Assembly (NCBI GenBank): GCA_031253985.1
Contig: JAIRVH010000087.1
Span: forward strand, 1-47,930
DNA length: 47,930 nucleotides
Origin: Sphingobacterium sp.
GTDB lineage: Bacteria > Bacteroidota > Bacteroidia > Sphingobacteriales > Sphingobacteriaceae
Direction of reading: 5' to 3'
Translations under genes and position numbers: made by a program
Shown: piece after piece, positions 16,609 through 24,924 of the stretch
Numbering within the stretch: the stretch's first letter is position 1
Layout of the letters: every line of letters begins with the position of its first letter
Notes under the pieces: model-generated
What the model saw: only the letters and a program-made list of their open reading frames with translations
Told to the model about the DNA's origin: nothing
Database searches by the model: none

Positions 16609-17688
16609 TTAAAAATCGTAGTTTTTGGTATTTTCTTTCGTAAATACTATTCTTGCTGGCAATACAATAATTCCAGAATCGTCGGCTGTATACTCATATC
16701 CTTGGACTGTGTTTGGCTCCACTTTTACATTTCCAATATCAGGTACATCGATGGAATCTCCGACTTTGACATTGTTCCCTTGTGCTAAGTAATAGGCAAC
16801 GTAAACAGCAAGGGCTCCTTGATCTTTAACATCCCATAAACCATGATTTTCAATCGTATCGTTTTCAATATATTGTCTCATTGAATTAGGGGAAGCAAAT
16901 CCAGTAATAGCTACATCTTTCTTCGTTAATCCTTTATTTTGTGCAGCTTGTGCCATGGCAGGAAGCGCAGTAGAGTCTGGGCAGATAATCGCGTTAATAT
17001 CTGGATAGGTGTTTAAGATACTTTCTGCAACCTGCAGGGATTTCTGCTCATTCGCTTCGCCATATTGTTTCGTAACGATTTCCCACTTCGGATATTTTTC
17101 TTTGATATACTTTTCAGCAGCTGTAACCCATGCGTTTTGGTCTGGAACTGTTGGGCTTGAGTAAAACCAACCAATTTTATTCGGTCCATTAGGATCTTTT
17201 AATTGTCCAGCAGCCATATCTACAAGCATAGCTCCCAAGATATCCGGTGTACCTTGATTGATATAAGCCGTTCTGTATTGTGGATCAACATCGGAATCCC
17301 ATGTGACGACTTTGATTCCTGCATCTATTGCCTTCTTTAAAGCTTGATTTAGTCCATCTGAAGATACCGAAGAAATAGCAATTGCATCAGCACCACTATT
17401 TACGGCGCTATTAATAATTTGAACCTGGTTTGCAACCGTTCCTTCAGGTGCACCGTCATATTTAACTTTAAAGCCGACCTTTTTTGCCATTTCTTGTGCG
17501 CCTTTATTGCCTGATTCAAAGAAAGCATTACCTGTCATTTTCGGAATGAATACGACTTGAATATCGCCAGACTTTTTATCTTTGGAGCTGCTGGAGCTGC
17601 TCCCAGCATCTTGGCTGCCGCAGGCTGAAACTAACATGGTTAGAAGTGCCACACAAGTCATTAATGTAAGGAACTTGGATTTACGCAT
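16609..17688 (-). CDS. lsrB: LsrB, AI-2 binding lipoprotein
   Basis: 359 residues: a lipoprotein signal with the lipobox LVSAC (Cys23), a Ser/Lys-rich linker (GSSSSSSKDKKSG), then a two-lobe periplasmic-binding fold of the sugar/AI-2 type (VVFIPKMTGNAFFESGNKGAQEMAKK; DAIAISSVSSDGLNQALKKA; VVTWDSDVDPQYRTAYINQG; DVAITGFASPNSMRQYI). It captures AI-2 outside the membrane for the LsrA/C/D transporter. GGGGAGG lies eight bases before the ATG. A 278-bp repeat separates it from lsrD, unlike the tight junctions elsewhere in the operon. Confidence 0.95.
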   Translation of the reverse strand: MRKSKFLTLMTCVALLTMLVSACGSQDAGSSSSSSKDKKSGDIQVVFIPKMTGNAFFESGNKGAQEMAKKVGFKVKYDGAPEGTVANQVQIINSAVNSGADAIAISSVSSDGLNQALKKAIDAGIKVVTWDSDVDPQYRTAYINQGTPDILGAMLVDMAAGQLKDPNGPNKIGWFYSSPTVPDQNAWVTAAEKYIKEKYPKWEIVTKQYGEANEQKSLQVAESILNTYPDINAIICPDSTALPAMAQAAQNKGLTKKDVAITGFASPNSMRQYIENDTIENHGLWDVKDQGALAVYVAYYLAQGNNVKVGDSIDVPDIGNVKVEPNTVQGYEYTADDSGIIVLPARIVFTKENTKNYDF

Positions 17689-17727
17689 TTGAACTGCCTC
17701 CCCTATTTTTATTTATTTCTAGTACGT

Positions 17728-18005
17728 GTTCAAAAAGGCCGGTTTTCAGCACCGAAGCTTATGCTTCCGATGTGCGTTTTTTTCAAAACGCTTAAGTTGA
17801 ATGAAGATAGGGACTGAGGAGCGGAGCTACACGTTTTCGTAGAAAACGACTTCGTAAGCATCTGCCTGCTTGGGTACGTGAGCACCTGAGATGTTTCCGG
17901 AGGAAACATTACTTCGTAAGCATCTGCTTAGGCCCGGCTGAATTCAAGATTCGCTGTCGAATCCGCTCCCTGAATAACTTCATGATCAAAAGTGGACTTT
18001 TTGAA
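17728..18005. repeat. Hairpin-rich dispersed repeat, copy A, inside the lsr operon
   Basis: The 318-base gap between lsrD and lsrB is filled by an element bounded by inverted ends GTTCAAAAAG and GGACTTTTTGAA. Its right end abuts the lsrD stop codon directly. It shares long stretches with the inverted copy at 47125-47292 (TTTCAGCACCGA, TAGGGACTGAGGAGCGGAGC, GGGTACGTGAGCACC, GGCCCGGCTGAATTCAAGAT). It also contains extra hairpin modules absent from the other copy. It encodes no protein. It resembles a MITE or mosaic intergenic repeat; co-transcription with lsr mRNA is expected. Confidence 0.85.
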
Positions 18006-18983
18006 TTACCTCTTTAATAATCTTCTGACATTGGACCTGAATTCTGGAACCCCTAGGAATGATACAGAAATAATAAGTAGTAACCCGATTGCTAAGCCAA
18101 TATATTGAGTTTGCATACCACCCATTTGCAATCCAAGTTTTAAGAAACCAACAATTATGCTTGCGAGAGCAGTACCTATAACACCCCCTTTACCGCCAGT
18201 AATTAATGTTCCTCCCAATACGACAGCAGTTAAGATCGGCATTAAATATTCGGAACCAAAATCTGCTCTCGCACTGCCTAAATAGGAAGTTAACATGACC
18301 CCTGCAATTCCTGCACTTAACCCTGATAATACATATGTACTAGTGATTATTTTCCTAGTATCGATTCCAGAGTAGTCAGCAGCATTTTGGTTAATCCCTG
18401 TTGAATAGATGTATCTACCATACCTAGTCCAATGTAACAAGACATAAGATATGAATAGCATCACAACAAATAGAATGACTGAATGTGGAATCCCCATTAA
18501 TTTACCATTCGTTAGATTGATAAATTGTTGCGAAAATCCTGATATTCCTTCATAAGTACTTGCACCTGACAGACCAACAAGTACGATGGCAACACCACCA
18601 TATAAGAGCATGCCGCCTAATGTGATAATCATGGCTTGAACTCCTGCATAGGCAATGAGAATCCCATTAAGTAACCCGCACAATCCGCCAACAATAATCG
18701 CCAGAAGAACAGAAAGCCAGATGTTCAATCCCGCAACTTGGGATAGAATTCCTGTTACAACAGATGTTAAACCGATGATTGACCCGCCAGATATATCGAT
18801 TCCTCCGGTAATAATGACGAAGGTAACGAAAAAGCCGATGATCGCTATTCCTGTAAAATCATTAAAGCTATTTAATAGAATGTTCACGTTCCAAAATCTC
18901 GGATTGATTAAACCAAATATGATAATCTCTGCAACTAACGTCAGTACAAGAACTAAGTTCCATTTCGGTATTTTTTTCAGCAT
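18006..18983 (-). CDS. lsrD: LsrD, AI-2 transporter permease
   Basis: 325 residues with about nine to ten membrane helices and the BPD_transp_2 motifs FVTFVIITGGIDISGGSIIGL and AVVLGGTLITGGKGGVIGTALASIIVG, the usual coupling region. It pairs with LsrC to form the AI-2 channel. Its ATG overlaps the lsrC stop (ATGCTGA), so the two are translationally coupled. Its TAA is immediately followed by the dispersed repeat. Confidence 0.93.
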   Translation of the reverse strand: MLKKIPKWNLVLVLTLVAEIIIFGLINPRFWNVNILLNSFNDFTGIAIIGFFVTFVIITGGIDISGGSIIGLTSVVTGILSQVAGLNIWLSVLLAIIVGGLCGLLNGILIAYAGVQAMIITLGGMLLYGGVAIVLVGLSGASTYEGISGFSQQFINLTNGKLMGIPHSVILFVVMLFISYVLLHWTRYGRYIYSTGINQNAADYSGIDTRKIITSTYVLSGLSAGIAGVMLTSYLGSARADFGSEYLMPILTAVVLGGTLITGGKGGVIGTALASIIVGFLKLGLQMGGMQTQYIGLAIGLLLIISVSFLGVPEFRSNVRRLLKR

Positions 18984-19993
18984 TCTAATTTCACGCCCTC
19001 CCCATGAACGCTTAAAACTCTAGCATTCAATCTTTCTTTCTTGGCCTTGTTGTTAGCCCTACGTGCAATTAACACATCTGTTACAACAATGATGATTAAC
19101 AAAGAGCCAGAAATTGCGTTATTCCAGAATGCCGGAACCTTTAGAAAGACGAGCGCAGAATTGATGGAACTCATAATAATGGCACCAATCGCAGCACCAA
19201 TAACAGAACCTACTCCACCGCTTAGGGACACCCCGCCAAGAACAGCCGCCGCAATGACAGTCATCTCAATACCAGCTCCGGCAGTTGTTGAAATAAAACC
19301 AATCTGGCTGACAAAAACTAATCCCGCCAAGGAAGCGCATACACTCGAAATGACAAAGGACAGAATTTTGACCTTGTTCACAGAGATTCCAACTAGGACG
19401 GCACCGTCCTCATTATCACCAATGGCTGCAAAATACCTTCCTTTTTGGCTTTTAGACAGGTAGAGGTGAACCAGGACAACTGCGATGATGACAAAGATTG
19501 CTAGTGTGTTTACTCCAAATATTTTCATTTGCGATAACTGCTTGAAATGTGTAGGAAGATTCTCCACCCACTGGCCATCGGTATAGATGACTTGGATGAC
19601 TCTGATAATTTCATTCATACCCAAAGTCATAATAAATGCGGAAATTTTTAACTTCGTCACTCCTAATCCATTGATTACGCCAATAAGGACACCAATTCCG
19701 ATGGCAGCTATGACAGCTATAAGTACACTTCCTCCATCTCTGAGAATAGTTCCGCTAACGGCTGCACTGAGTCCCAACACGCCGCCAACTGAAATATCAA
19801 TATTGCCGGTCAATAATACAAAGGTCATTCCGACTGCAAGGACAATATAAAGCAAACTGCTCTTTACGGCGTTGTCAATATTGCCTGGTGAAATAAATCC
19901 CGAGTTTACTATGCCAACAAGTAAGAAGATCAAAACTAGGAAAATAACCGTTCTAAATTCTCTATGCTTTGTAATACCGATCAGCTTAGGCAT
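18977..19993 (-). CDS. lsrC: LsrC, AI-2 transporter permease
   Basis: About 338 residues, polytopic, with MTFVLLTGNIDISVGGVLGLSA and AAAVLGGVSLSGGVGSVIGA, the signature loops of sugar/AI-2 ABC permeases. It forms the membrane channel with LsrD. The start is placed at the ATG at 19993, seven bases after AAGGAAGTG; this ATG overlaps the end of lsrA by eight bases. A further in-frame start at 20020 would lie deeper in lsrA and has no ribosome site. Confidence 0.93.
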   Translation of the reverse strand: MPKLIGITKHREFRTVIFLVLIFLLVGIVNSGFISPGNIDNAVKSSLLYIVLAVGMTFVLLTGNIDISVGGVLGLSAAVSGTILRDGGSVLIAVIAAIGIGVLIGVINGLGVTKLKISAFIMTLGMNEIIRVIQVIYTDGQWVENLPTHFKQLSQMKIFGVNTLAIFVIIAVVLVHLYLSKSQKGRYFAAIGDNEDGAVLVGISVNKVKILSFVISSVCASLAGLVFVSQIGFISTTAGAGIEMTVIAAAVLGGVSLSGGVGSVIGAAIGAIIMSSINSALVFLKVPAFWNNAISGSLLIIIVVTDVLIARRANNKAKKERLNARVLSVHGEGVKLEC

Positions 19994-21491
19994 ATTTTTC
20001 ACTTCCTTTATAAGTGCCAAAGGCAGCGCTCATAACATTTGTCGCATTAATCTCATCGAATCCCAGACAAACATTGCAAGTTCCTCGATAAATGGCATAT
20101 ATTCGATCGCTAATTCTTTCAATCTCTTCTAAATCTGAGGAAATTAGTAATATGGAAAATCCCTGTTCTTTCAACTGCGTAATAATGGAATAAATATCGC
20201 TTCGGGCGGCTGCATCAATTCCCCTCGTTGGTTCATCCATAATGATTAACTTGGGATGAGTTGATAAGATCCTTGCAATAACTACTTTTTGCTGATTACC
20301 ACCAGATAAAGATTTAATTTCATCCTCATGGCTGCTAATTTTGATTCTTAATTTATCAACATATTCATCAGTGATACTTTTCTCAAATTTTTTATCAAGG
20401 AAAAATCGATGTTTCTTAATGACTTGCAATGTTACATTACTGCTTACTGAACTAATGGAAAAAATTCCGTTTAAAAATCGATCTTCCGGTATATAGGATA
20501 AACCGCTTTCAATTGTTTCATTAGCAGATAAATCAGTAATATCTTTTCCATTCAAATAAACTTTCCCGCTTTTCGCTTTATTGATTCCATAAATGGCTTC
20601 CGCAATTTCTGTTCTTCCTGCACCGAGCAGACCCGCCAGGCCCACTACCTCGCCCTTATATACGTTAAAATTAATATCCTTAAAGCCATCCCCGCATAAA
20701 TTTTGAACCTTTAAGATTGGTTCTTCATTATTTCGGTCACAAGCTTTCTTATTGAATGAGCCACTGACATTGTGATCGCTATCAATAGGTAATAATCCCT
20801 TGATTAACATTTCCTTTGTAAACTCTTTAATATTTCCTTTAAGAGTTACTTTGCCGTCTCGTAAGATCACAGCGTGTGTTGAAATCTGAAAAACTTCATC
20901 TAATCTATGTGTTATGTAAAAAATCCCTACACCTGATGCCTTTAATTTCTCAATTAATTTAAATAAGGACTCCGTTTCAGAAAATGTTAATGAAGAAGTT
21001 GGTTCATCCAAGATTAGAACCTTTGCATCTCGTAAAAGCCCCTTAATAATCTCAACTTGCTGCTGCTCCGCAATCGATAAGGAGAGAGCAAACCTGTTTA
21101 AATCTAAATTCCAACCCAATTGGTCTATTAAACTCTTCGCCTTCTCCCGCACTTCCACTTTTCTCTTGTTAAATCCAACCGTAAGATTTTGTTCAACTGT
21201 CATGTTTGGGAAAAGTAATGGTTCTTGTGGTACCAAATAAATTCCCTTGTCATGGGCTATGGATGGATTATAGGAGATTATTTTCTCTCCACCTATTTCG
21301 ATCGTTCCTTCATCCGTTTTATAGACTCCTGTAAGAATCTTCATCAAAGTACTTTTACCAGCTCCGTTACCCCCAATGATCGAGATAACCTCTGACTCGT
21401 TAATTTCTAGAGAAACACCTTTCAATACATTGTTTTGGTTAAATGATTTCTGGATATTTTCTAATTTCACTAATTCCTTTGGTGCTTCCAT
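19986..21491 (-). CDS. lsrA: LsrA, AI-2 transporter ATPase
   Basis: 501 residues with two fused ABC ATPase domains. Domain one has Walker A GGNGAGKST (40-48), signature LSIAEQQQ (about 139) and Walker B VLILDEPTSS. Domain two has a degenerate Walker A region (GLLGAGRTEIAEA), signature LSGGNQQK (about 395) and Walker B LIIMDEPTRG, the usual state in sugar and AI-2 importers. It powers AI-2 import through LsrC/LsrD. GGAGG lies seven bases before the ATG. It is the first gene of lsrACDBF, transcribed away from lsrR. Confidence 0.95.
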   Translation of the reverse strand: MEAPKELVKLENIQKSFNQNNVLKGVSLEINESEVISIIGGNGAGKSTLMKILTGVYKTDEGTIEIGGEKIISYNPSIAHDKGIYLVPQEPLLFPNMTVEQNLTVGFNKRKVEVREKAKSLIDQLGWNLDLNRFALSLSIAEQQQVEIIKGLLRDAKVLILDEPTSSLTFSETESLFKLIEKLKASGVGIFYITHRLDEVFQISTHAVILRDGKVTLKGNIKEFTKEMLIKGLLPIDSDHNVSGSFNKKACDRNNEEPILKVQNLCGDGFKDINFNVYKGEVVGLAGLLGAGRTEIAEAIYGINKAKSGKVYLNGKDITDLSANETIESGLSYIPEDRFLNGIFSISSVSSNVTLQVIKKHRFFLDKKFEKSITDEYVDKLRIKISSHEDEIKSLSGGNQQKVVIARILSTHPKLIIMDEPTRGIDAAARSDIYSIITQLKEQGFSILLISSDLEEIERISDRIYAIYRGTCNVCLGFDEINATNVMSAAFGTYKGSEKYA

Positions 21492-21543
21492 AAGATTACC
21501 TCCATACTTATCCTATTCTGTATGCGGTAAAACCAACTTTAAA

Positions 21544-21557
21544 TGTAATCGCTTTCC
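21544..21557 (-). promoter_or_regulatory. cre-like CcpA site downstream of the lsrA promoter
   Basis: On the minus strand GGAAAGCGATTACA matches the catabolite-responsive-element consensus TGWNANCGNTNWCA at all but the first base. It lies between the predicted lsrA transcript start and the lsrA ATG, where bound CcpA would block elongation. Confidence 0.55.
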
Positions 21558-21570
21558 TGAAATTACCCAA

Positions 21571-21599
21571 AGTATAATTCAAAACATTTTATTAATCAA
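21571..21599 (-). promoter_or_regulatory. lsrACDBF sigma-A promoter
   Basis: On the minus strand TTGATT, a 17-base spacer and TATACT make a near-consensus promoter about 80 bases before the lsrA ATG. Confidence 0.75.
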
Positions 21600-21762
21600 G
21601 AATATTTTTATCACTCCCTGATTATTCAACAATATTGCAACAAACAAATGCTTTTTAATATTTTGGTATGATGTTCTATAACTACAAATATTGAAAATTC
21701 CCTATTTAAATAAGGAAAATGCAATAGTTTATCAGCCTATAAACAATTATTAGCGCAGGATA

Positions 21763-21791
21763 TTGACGTTCATTTTTTTTATTGTTATAGT
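21763..21791 (+). promoter_or_regulatory. lsrRK sigma-A promoter
   Basis: TTGACG, a 17-base spacer and TATAGT form a near-consensus promoter whose transcript would start at about 21798, some 60 bases before the lsrR ATG. Confidence 0.75.
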
Positions 21792-21799
21792 TAGGTCAA

Positions 21800-21836
21800 T
21801 CAATACAAATGTTACTACATGAATATTTTGTATTGA
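21800..21836 (+). promoter_or_regulatory. Perfect inverted repeat at the lsrR transcript start (candidate LsrR operator)
   Basis: TCAATACAAA and TTTGTATTGA are perfect 10-base inverted arms separated by 17 bases. The element begins at the predicted first transcribed bases of lsrRK, a position from which a bound repressor would block the promoter. The arms also allow an RNA hairpin, but the long AT-rich loop and lack of a T tract argue for a protein site. Confidence 0.6.
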
Positions 21837-21859
21837 AATTTATTAAAAGAGTGATCTAA

Positions 21860-22774
21860 ATGAAATATGAAAATGACCTAATCGTGAAAATCGCTTGGCA
21901 GTATTATATTGAGGGTATGACTCAAAACGAAATATCTGAATCACTGAATCTATCGAGAATGAAAGTAATTAAATATCTAGAAAAGGCCAAAACAAATAAC
22001 GTAATCCAATTTAAAATCAACTTAGAAGATACAGATCATTTGAAAGTCCAAAATAAAATTAAGGAAAAGTACAATCTTAAAGATATTTACGTCGTTCCTA
22101 CTTCCAGTAACAACGTAGACAGTCTTACTGTTGCAGCTGCGCAATATATAGAAGATCGAATCACAAGTGATACGATGATCAATATTGGCTATGGAGAAGC
22201 TGTATCGAAAACGATGGGCCATTTGCGCATATCCAACAAATATAAAGTTACATTTGTTTCTTTGTCTGGCGGAGTAAAATTCTACATGCCTACAGCAATC
22301 GATACAAGGTCAGACTATTATACGAATCCGAATTACAATCATTACATTGTTCCTGCACCGCTCAGCGTATCTTCGGAACTTATTGCGGAACATTTGAATC
22401 AGGAAAAACCCATAAAAAAAATATTAGATATGATTCCTTACTCCAACATTACAGTCATCGGAATTGGCGCCTTAAATGATCGCGCAACTCTAATTAAAGA
22501 AGGTTATTTTAATCCAAGTGATTTTGAAATCCTTAAAACTAGGGGAGCTGTAGGCGATCTACTCAGCCAGTTTTACGATATACATGGGAATATACTCGAT
22601 CTAGATCTTCATAAACGTCTGATTAGTACTGACATAGGTGTATTAAAATCTTTAAATAATGTTGTGGCAGTTGCTGGAGGTCTTGAGAAGAAGGATGCCA
22701 TTATTGGCGCCCTGAAGGGGGGATATATTGATGTACTAATTACGGATGAAACCGTCGCTCAAAGCTTAGTTTAG
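21860..22774 (+). CDS. lsrR: LsrR, SorC-family transcriptional regulator
   Basis: 304 residues. The N-terminal helix-turn-helix is MTQNEISESLNLSRMKVIKYLEKAK (about 19-45). The C-terminal sugar-phosphate-binding domain shows INIGYGEAVSKTMGHL, VSLSGGVKFY, VIGIGALNDRATLIKEG and AVGDLLSQFYD. LsrR represses the lsr genes and is released by phospho-AI-2. Its gene is divergent from lsrA and leads the lsrR-lsrK-cupin unit. Divergent placement with a palindrome between the promoters supports autoregulation and control of both arms. Confidence 0.92.
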   Translation: MKYENDLIVKIAWQYYIEGMTQNEISESLNLSRMKVIKYLEKAKTNNVIQFKINLEDTDHLKVQNKIKEKYNLKDIYVVPTSSNNVDSLTVAAAQYIEDRITSDTMINIGYGEAVSKTMGHLRISNKYKVTFVSLSGGVKFYMPTAIDTRSDYYTNPNYNHYIVPAPLSVSSELIAEHLNQEKPIKKILDMIPYSNITVIGIGALNDRATLIKEGYFNPSDFEILKTRGAVGDLLSQFYDIHGNILDLDLHKRLISTDIGVLKSLNNVVAVAGGLEKKDAIIGALKGGYIDVLITDETVAQSLV

Positions 22775-22823
22775 GAATTTAGAATATCTCTATCAATAAT
22801 TATAAAGGGATGGTTCGATAACG

Positions 22824-24389
22824 ATGGAAAAGTACCTAATGGCTATTGATGCCGGGACAGGTAGTGTCAGAGTGATCGTATTTAATACATTGGGCCAAGA
22901 GTTATGTGTATCACAATCGGAGTGGACACATAAAGAGGATATAAGATATCCCGGCTCAATGGATTTTGATATCAACCAGAATATTAACATAATTATTGAT
23001 CTAATAAAGGAAACGCTAGCGAAGAGCAAAGTCGATTCTAAAGATATTTTATCCATTTCTACAACCAGCATGAGAGAAGCAATCGTGTTATATGACGAAG
23101 AAGGAAAAGAAATATGGGCTTGTGCAAATGTAGACTCACGTTCAAATGATGAGGTCTATAATCTATATAACATTAGCGATTCTATCGAATCTGAGATTTA
23201 TAAAGTTTCGGGTCAAACCTTTTCTTTGGGGGCTATCCCAAGAATTCTTTGGGTGAAAAATAATCTGCCTCAAACCTACGACAGAATTAAGTATGTAACC
23301 ATGCTAAACGACTGGATCACATATCGCTTATCTGACGTCATTTCAGTGGAACCTTCCAATGGCTGTACAACGGGTCTTTTTGACATTAAAAGTAGAGCTT
23401 GGGACTCGAATATCGCAAGAAAGGTAAACCTTAGAGAAGACATTTATCCAATCACCCATGAAAGTGGAACAGTGATTGGTAATGTCTCCGCTAAAATGTC
23501 AGCGCTTACAGGGCTGAGCACCCAGACATTAGTTATTGCTGGAGGTGGAGATGCCCAACTGGGATGTGTTGGTGTTGGAGTTATAAACGAAGGAGATGCA
23601 GCGATTTTTGGCGGGAGCTTTTGGCAATATGAATATACAACGAATCACGTTGCGGTCGATGATGGATGCAGAGTCAGAATAAACTGTCATGCAGTACCCA
23701 ATACCTGGCAGTATGAAGCCATTGCATTTTTCCCTGGCCTCGTTATGAGATGGTTTAGAGATAGTTTCTTCGATCTTGAACGTTATCTTCAAGACCAAAC
23801 GGGTGAAAGTATTTATGCACAAATGGAAAAAAAGGCCCGAAATATACCGGCTGGCAGTTATGGAATGCTATGTACATTTTCCAATAAAATGAACTATTTA
23901 TCATGGAAACATGCGGCCCCAGGTTTTATCAATTTTAAACTTGACTCTGAGAAATTTAATAAGGCCACCTTTTATCGCGCAATTATGGAAAACGCAGCTT
24001 TTGTAACAAAAGCCAACCTTGAATTGGTTAATGACATCATTCATACGTCGCCGGAGTCAGTCATTTTTGCCGGTGGGGCTTCAAAAAGTGATTTGTGGTG
24101 TCAAATTGTCTCCGATGTACTCAACAAACCGATAAAAGTTCCTGTGGTTAGAGAATCTACCGCACTTGGCGCCGCTATTTGTGCCGGTATAGGTGCAAAG
24201 GTTTTTGTGGACTTTGATGATGCGATTACAAAAGTGATTAAATTTGAAAAAACATATTATCCAGATCCAGAAAATAACGAAGTTTATGAAGGATTATATA
24301 ACAAGTGGAAAGACATTTACGCAAACCAACTAGAGTTAGCAGATAGCGGTTTAACGGAACATATGTGGACAGCACCAGGATTAAAATAA
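22824..24389 (+). CDS. lsrK: LsrK, autoinducer-2 kinase
   Basis: 521 residues, FGGY carbohydrate kinase family, full length. The N-terminal phosphate-binding loop is MAIDAGTGSVRVIVFN, with Asp in ANVDSRSNDE as in LsrK; the C-terminal ATPase lobe shows VIFAGGASKSDLWCQIVSDVL and STALGAAICAGIGA. It phosphorylates AI-2 (DPD) inside the cell, trapping it and creating the LsrR ligand. It follows lsrR by 49 bases with AAGGGATGG before the ATG. Confidence 0.95.
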   Translation: MEKYLMAIDAGTGSVRVIVFNTLGQELCVSQSEWTHKEDIRYPGSMDFDINQNINIIIDLIKETLAKSKVDSKDILSISTTSMREAIVLYDEEGKEIWACANVDSRSNDEVYNLYNISDSIESEIYKVSGQTFSLGAIPRILWVKNNLPQTYDRIKYVTMLNDWITYRLSDVISVEPSNGCTTGLFDIKSRAWDSNIARKVNLREDIYPITHESGTVIGNVSAKMSALTGLSTQTLVIAGGGDAQLGCVGVGVINEGDAAIFGGSFWQYEYTTNHVAVDDGCRVRINCHAVPNTWQYEAIAFFPGLVMRWFRDSFFDLERYLQDQTGESIYAQMEKKARNIPAGSYGMLCTFSNKMNYLSWKHAAPGFINFKLDSEKFNKATFYRAIMENAAFVTKANLELVNDIIHTSPESVIFAGGASKSDLWCQIVSDVLNKPIKVPVVRESTALGAAICAGIGAKVFVDFDDAITKVIKFEKTYYPDPENNEVYEGLYNKWKDIYANQLELADSGLTEHMWTAPGLK

Positions 24390-24407
24390 ACTATAGGAGT
24401 GACCATC

Positions 24408-24761
24408 ATGACAGTTGTGAGCGAAAACGATCAAGAATACAGATTTGGAGATAGTGGACCAAAATATTTGTTAAGAGGACCACGGATGAACTTTGGAATC
24501 GTTGTTTTGAAGCCAGGACAAGATTTTCCCGCGCATTATCATAATATTATGGAAGAGAATTTCTTCATCCTTGAAGGTGAACTAGAAATACATATTGATT
24601 ACGAGATTTTCCACTGCAAAAAAGGGGATTTCGTCCATGTTGAACCTAAAAGGGTCCATTATTTAGTTAATAAAGGAAATACAGATTTTAAAGCCGCTTT
24701 TATGCTTGCACCATTCCAGGAAAAAGATAAGGTTGATGTGGATTATAAACCAACGGTTTAA
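24408..24761 (+). CDS. Single-domain cupin in the lsr locus, possible LsrG substitute
   Basis: 117 residues with both cupin motifs intact: G(X5)HXH(X3)E as His43, His45 and Glu49 in PAHYHNIMEE, and the second motif ending in His84 and Asn88 (VEPKRVHYLVN). These residues bind a metal. The start at 24408 follows AGGAG by eight bases; an in-frame GTG upstream lies within the ribosome site. It lies 18 bases after lsrK and before a strong terminator, so it is the third gene of lsrRK-cupin. No LsrG (a ferredoxin-like monooxygenase-fold isomerase) is present in the locus, and the cupin may isomerise phospho-AI-2 instead; that role is inference from position. Confidence 0.8.
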   Translation: MTVVSENDQEYRFGDSGPKYLLRGPRMNFGIVVLKPGQDFPAHYHNIMEENFFILEGELEIHIDYEIFHCKKGDFVHVEPKRVHYLVNKGNTDFKAAFMLAPFQEKDKVDVDYKPTV

Positions 24762-24768
24762 CGAAAAA

Positions 24769-24805
24769 GCAAGGATCGGGCAAACTGCCCGGTCCTTGCC
24801 TTTTG
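24769..24805 (+). terminator. Terminator of lsrRK-cupin
   Basis: A 13-bp stem GCAAGGATCGGGC/GCCCGGTCCTTGC (one wobble) with a five-base loop, followed by CTTTTG, lies seven bases after the cupin stop. Confidence 0.9.
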
Positions 24806-24924
24806 ATGTGATTACTCCCCTTTCCAGGCAACATTTTAGTAACCAACTAGGTCTTTATCCTATATTCTTCATTCTCATGTTTACGGATTTCCACTCTAAA
24901 AATCCCTCGTATTGGTTTAACTTT

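Noticed and set aside
17728..18005. A CRISPR-like array, because two identical 17-base tags occur with different intervening sequence
   Set aside because: Only two tags are present, the intervening segments are hairpins rather than spacers, and the whole belongs to a dispersed element with inverted ends.
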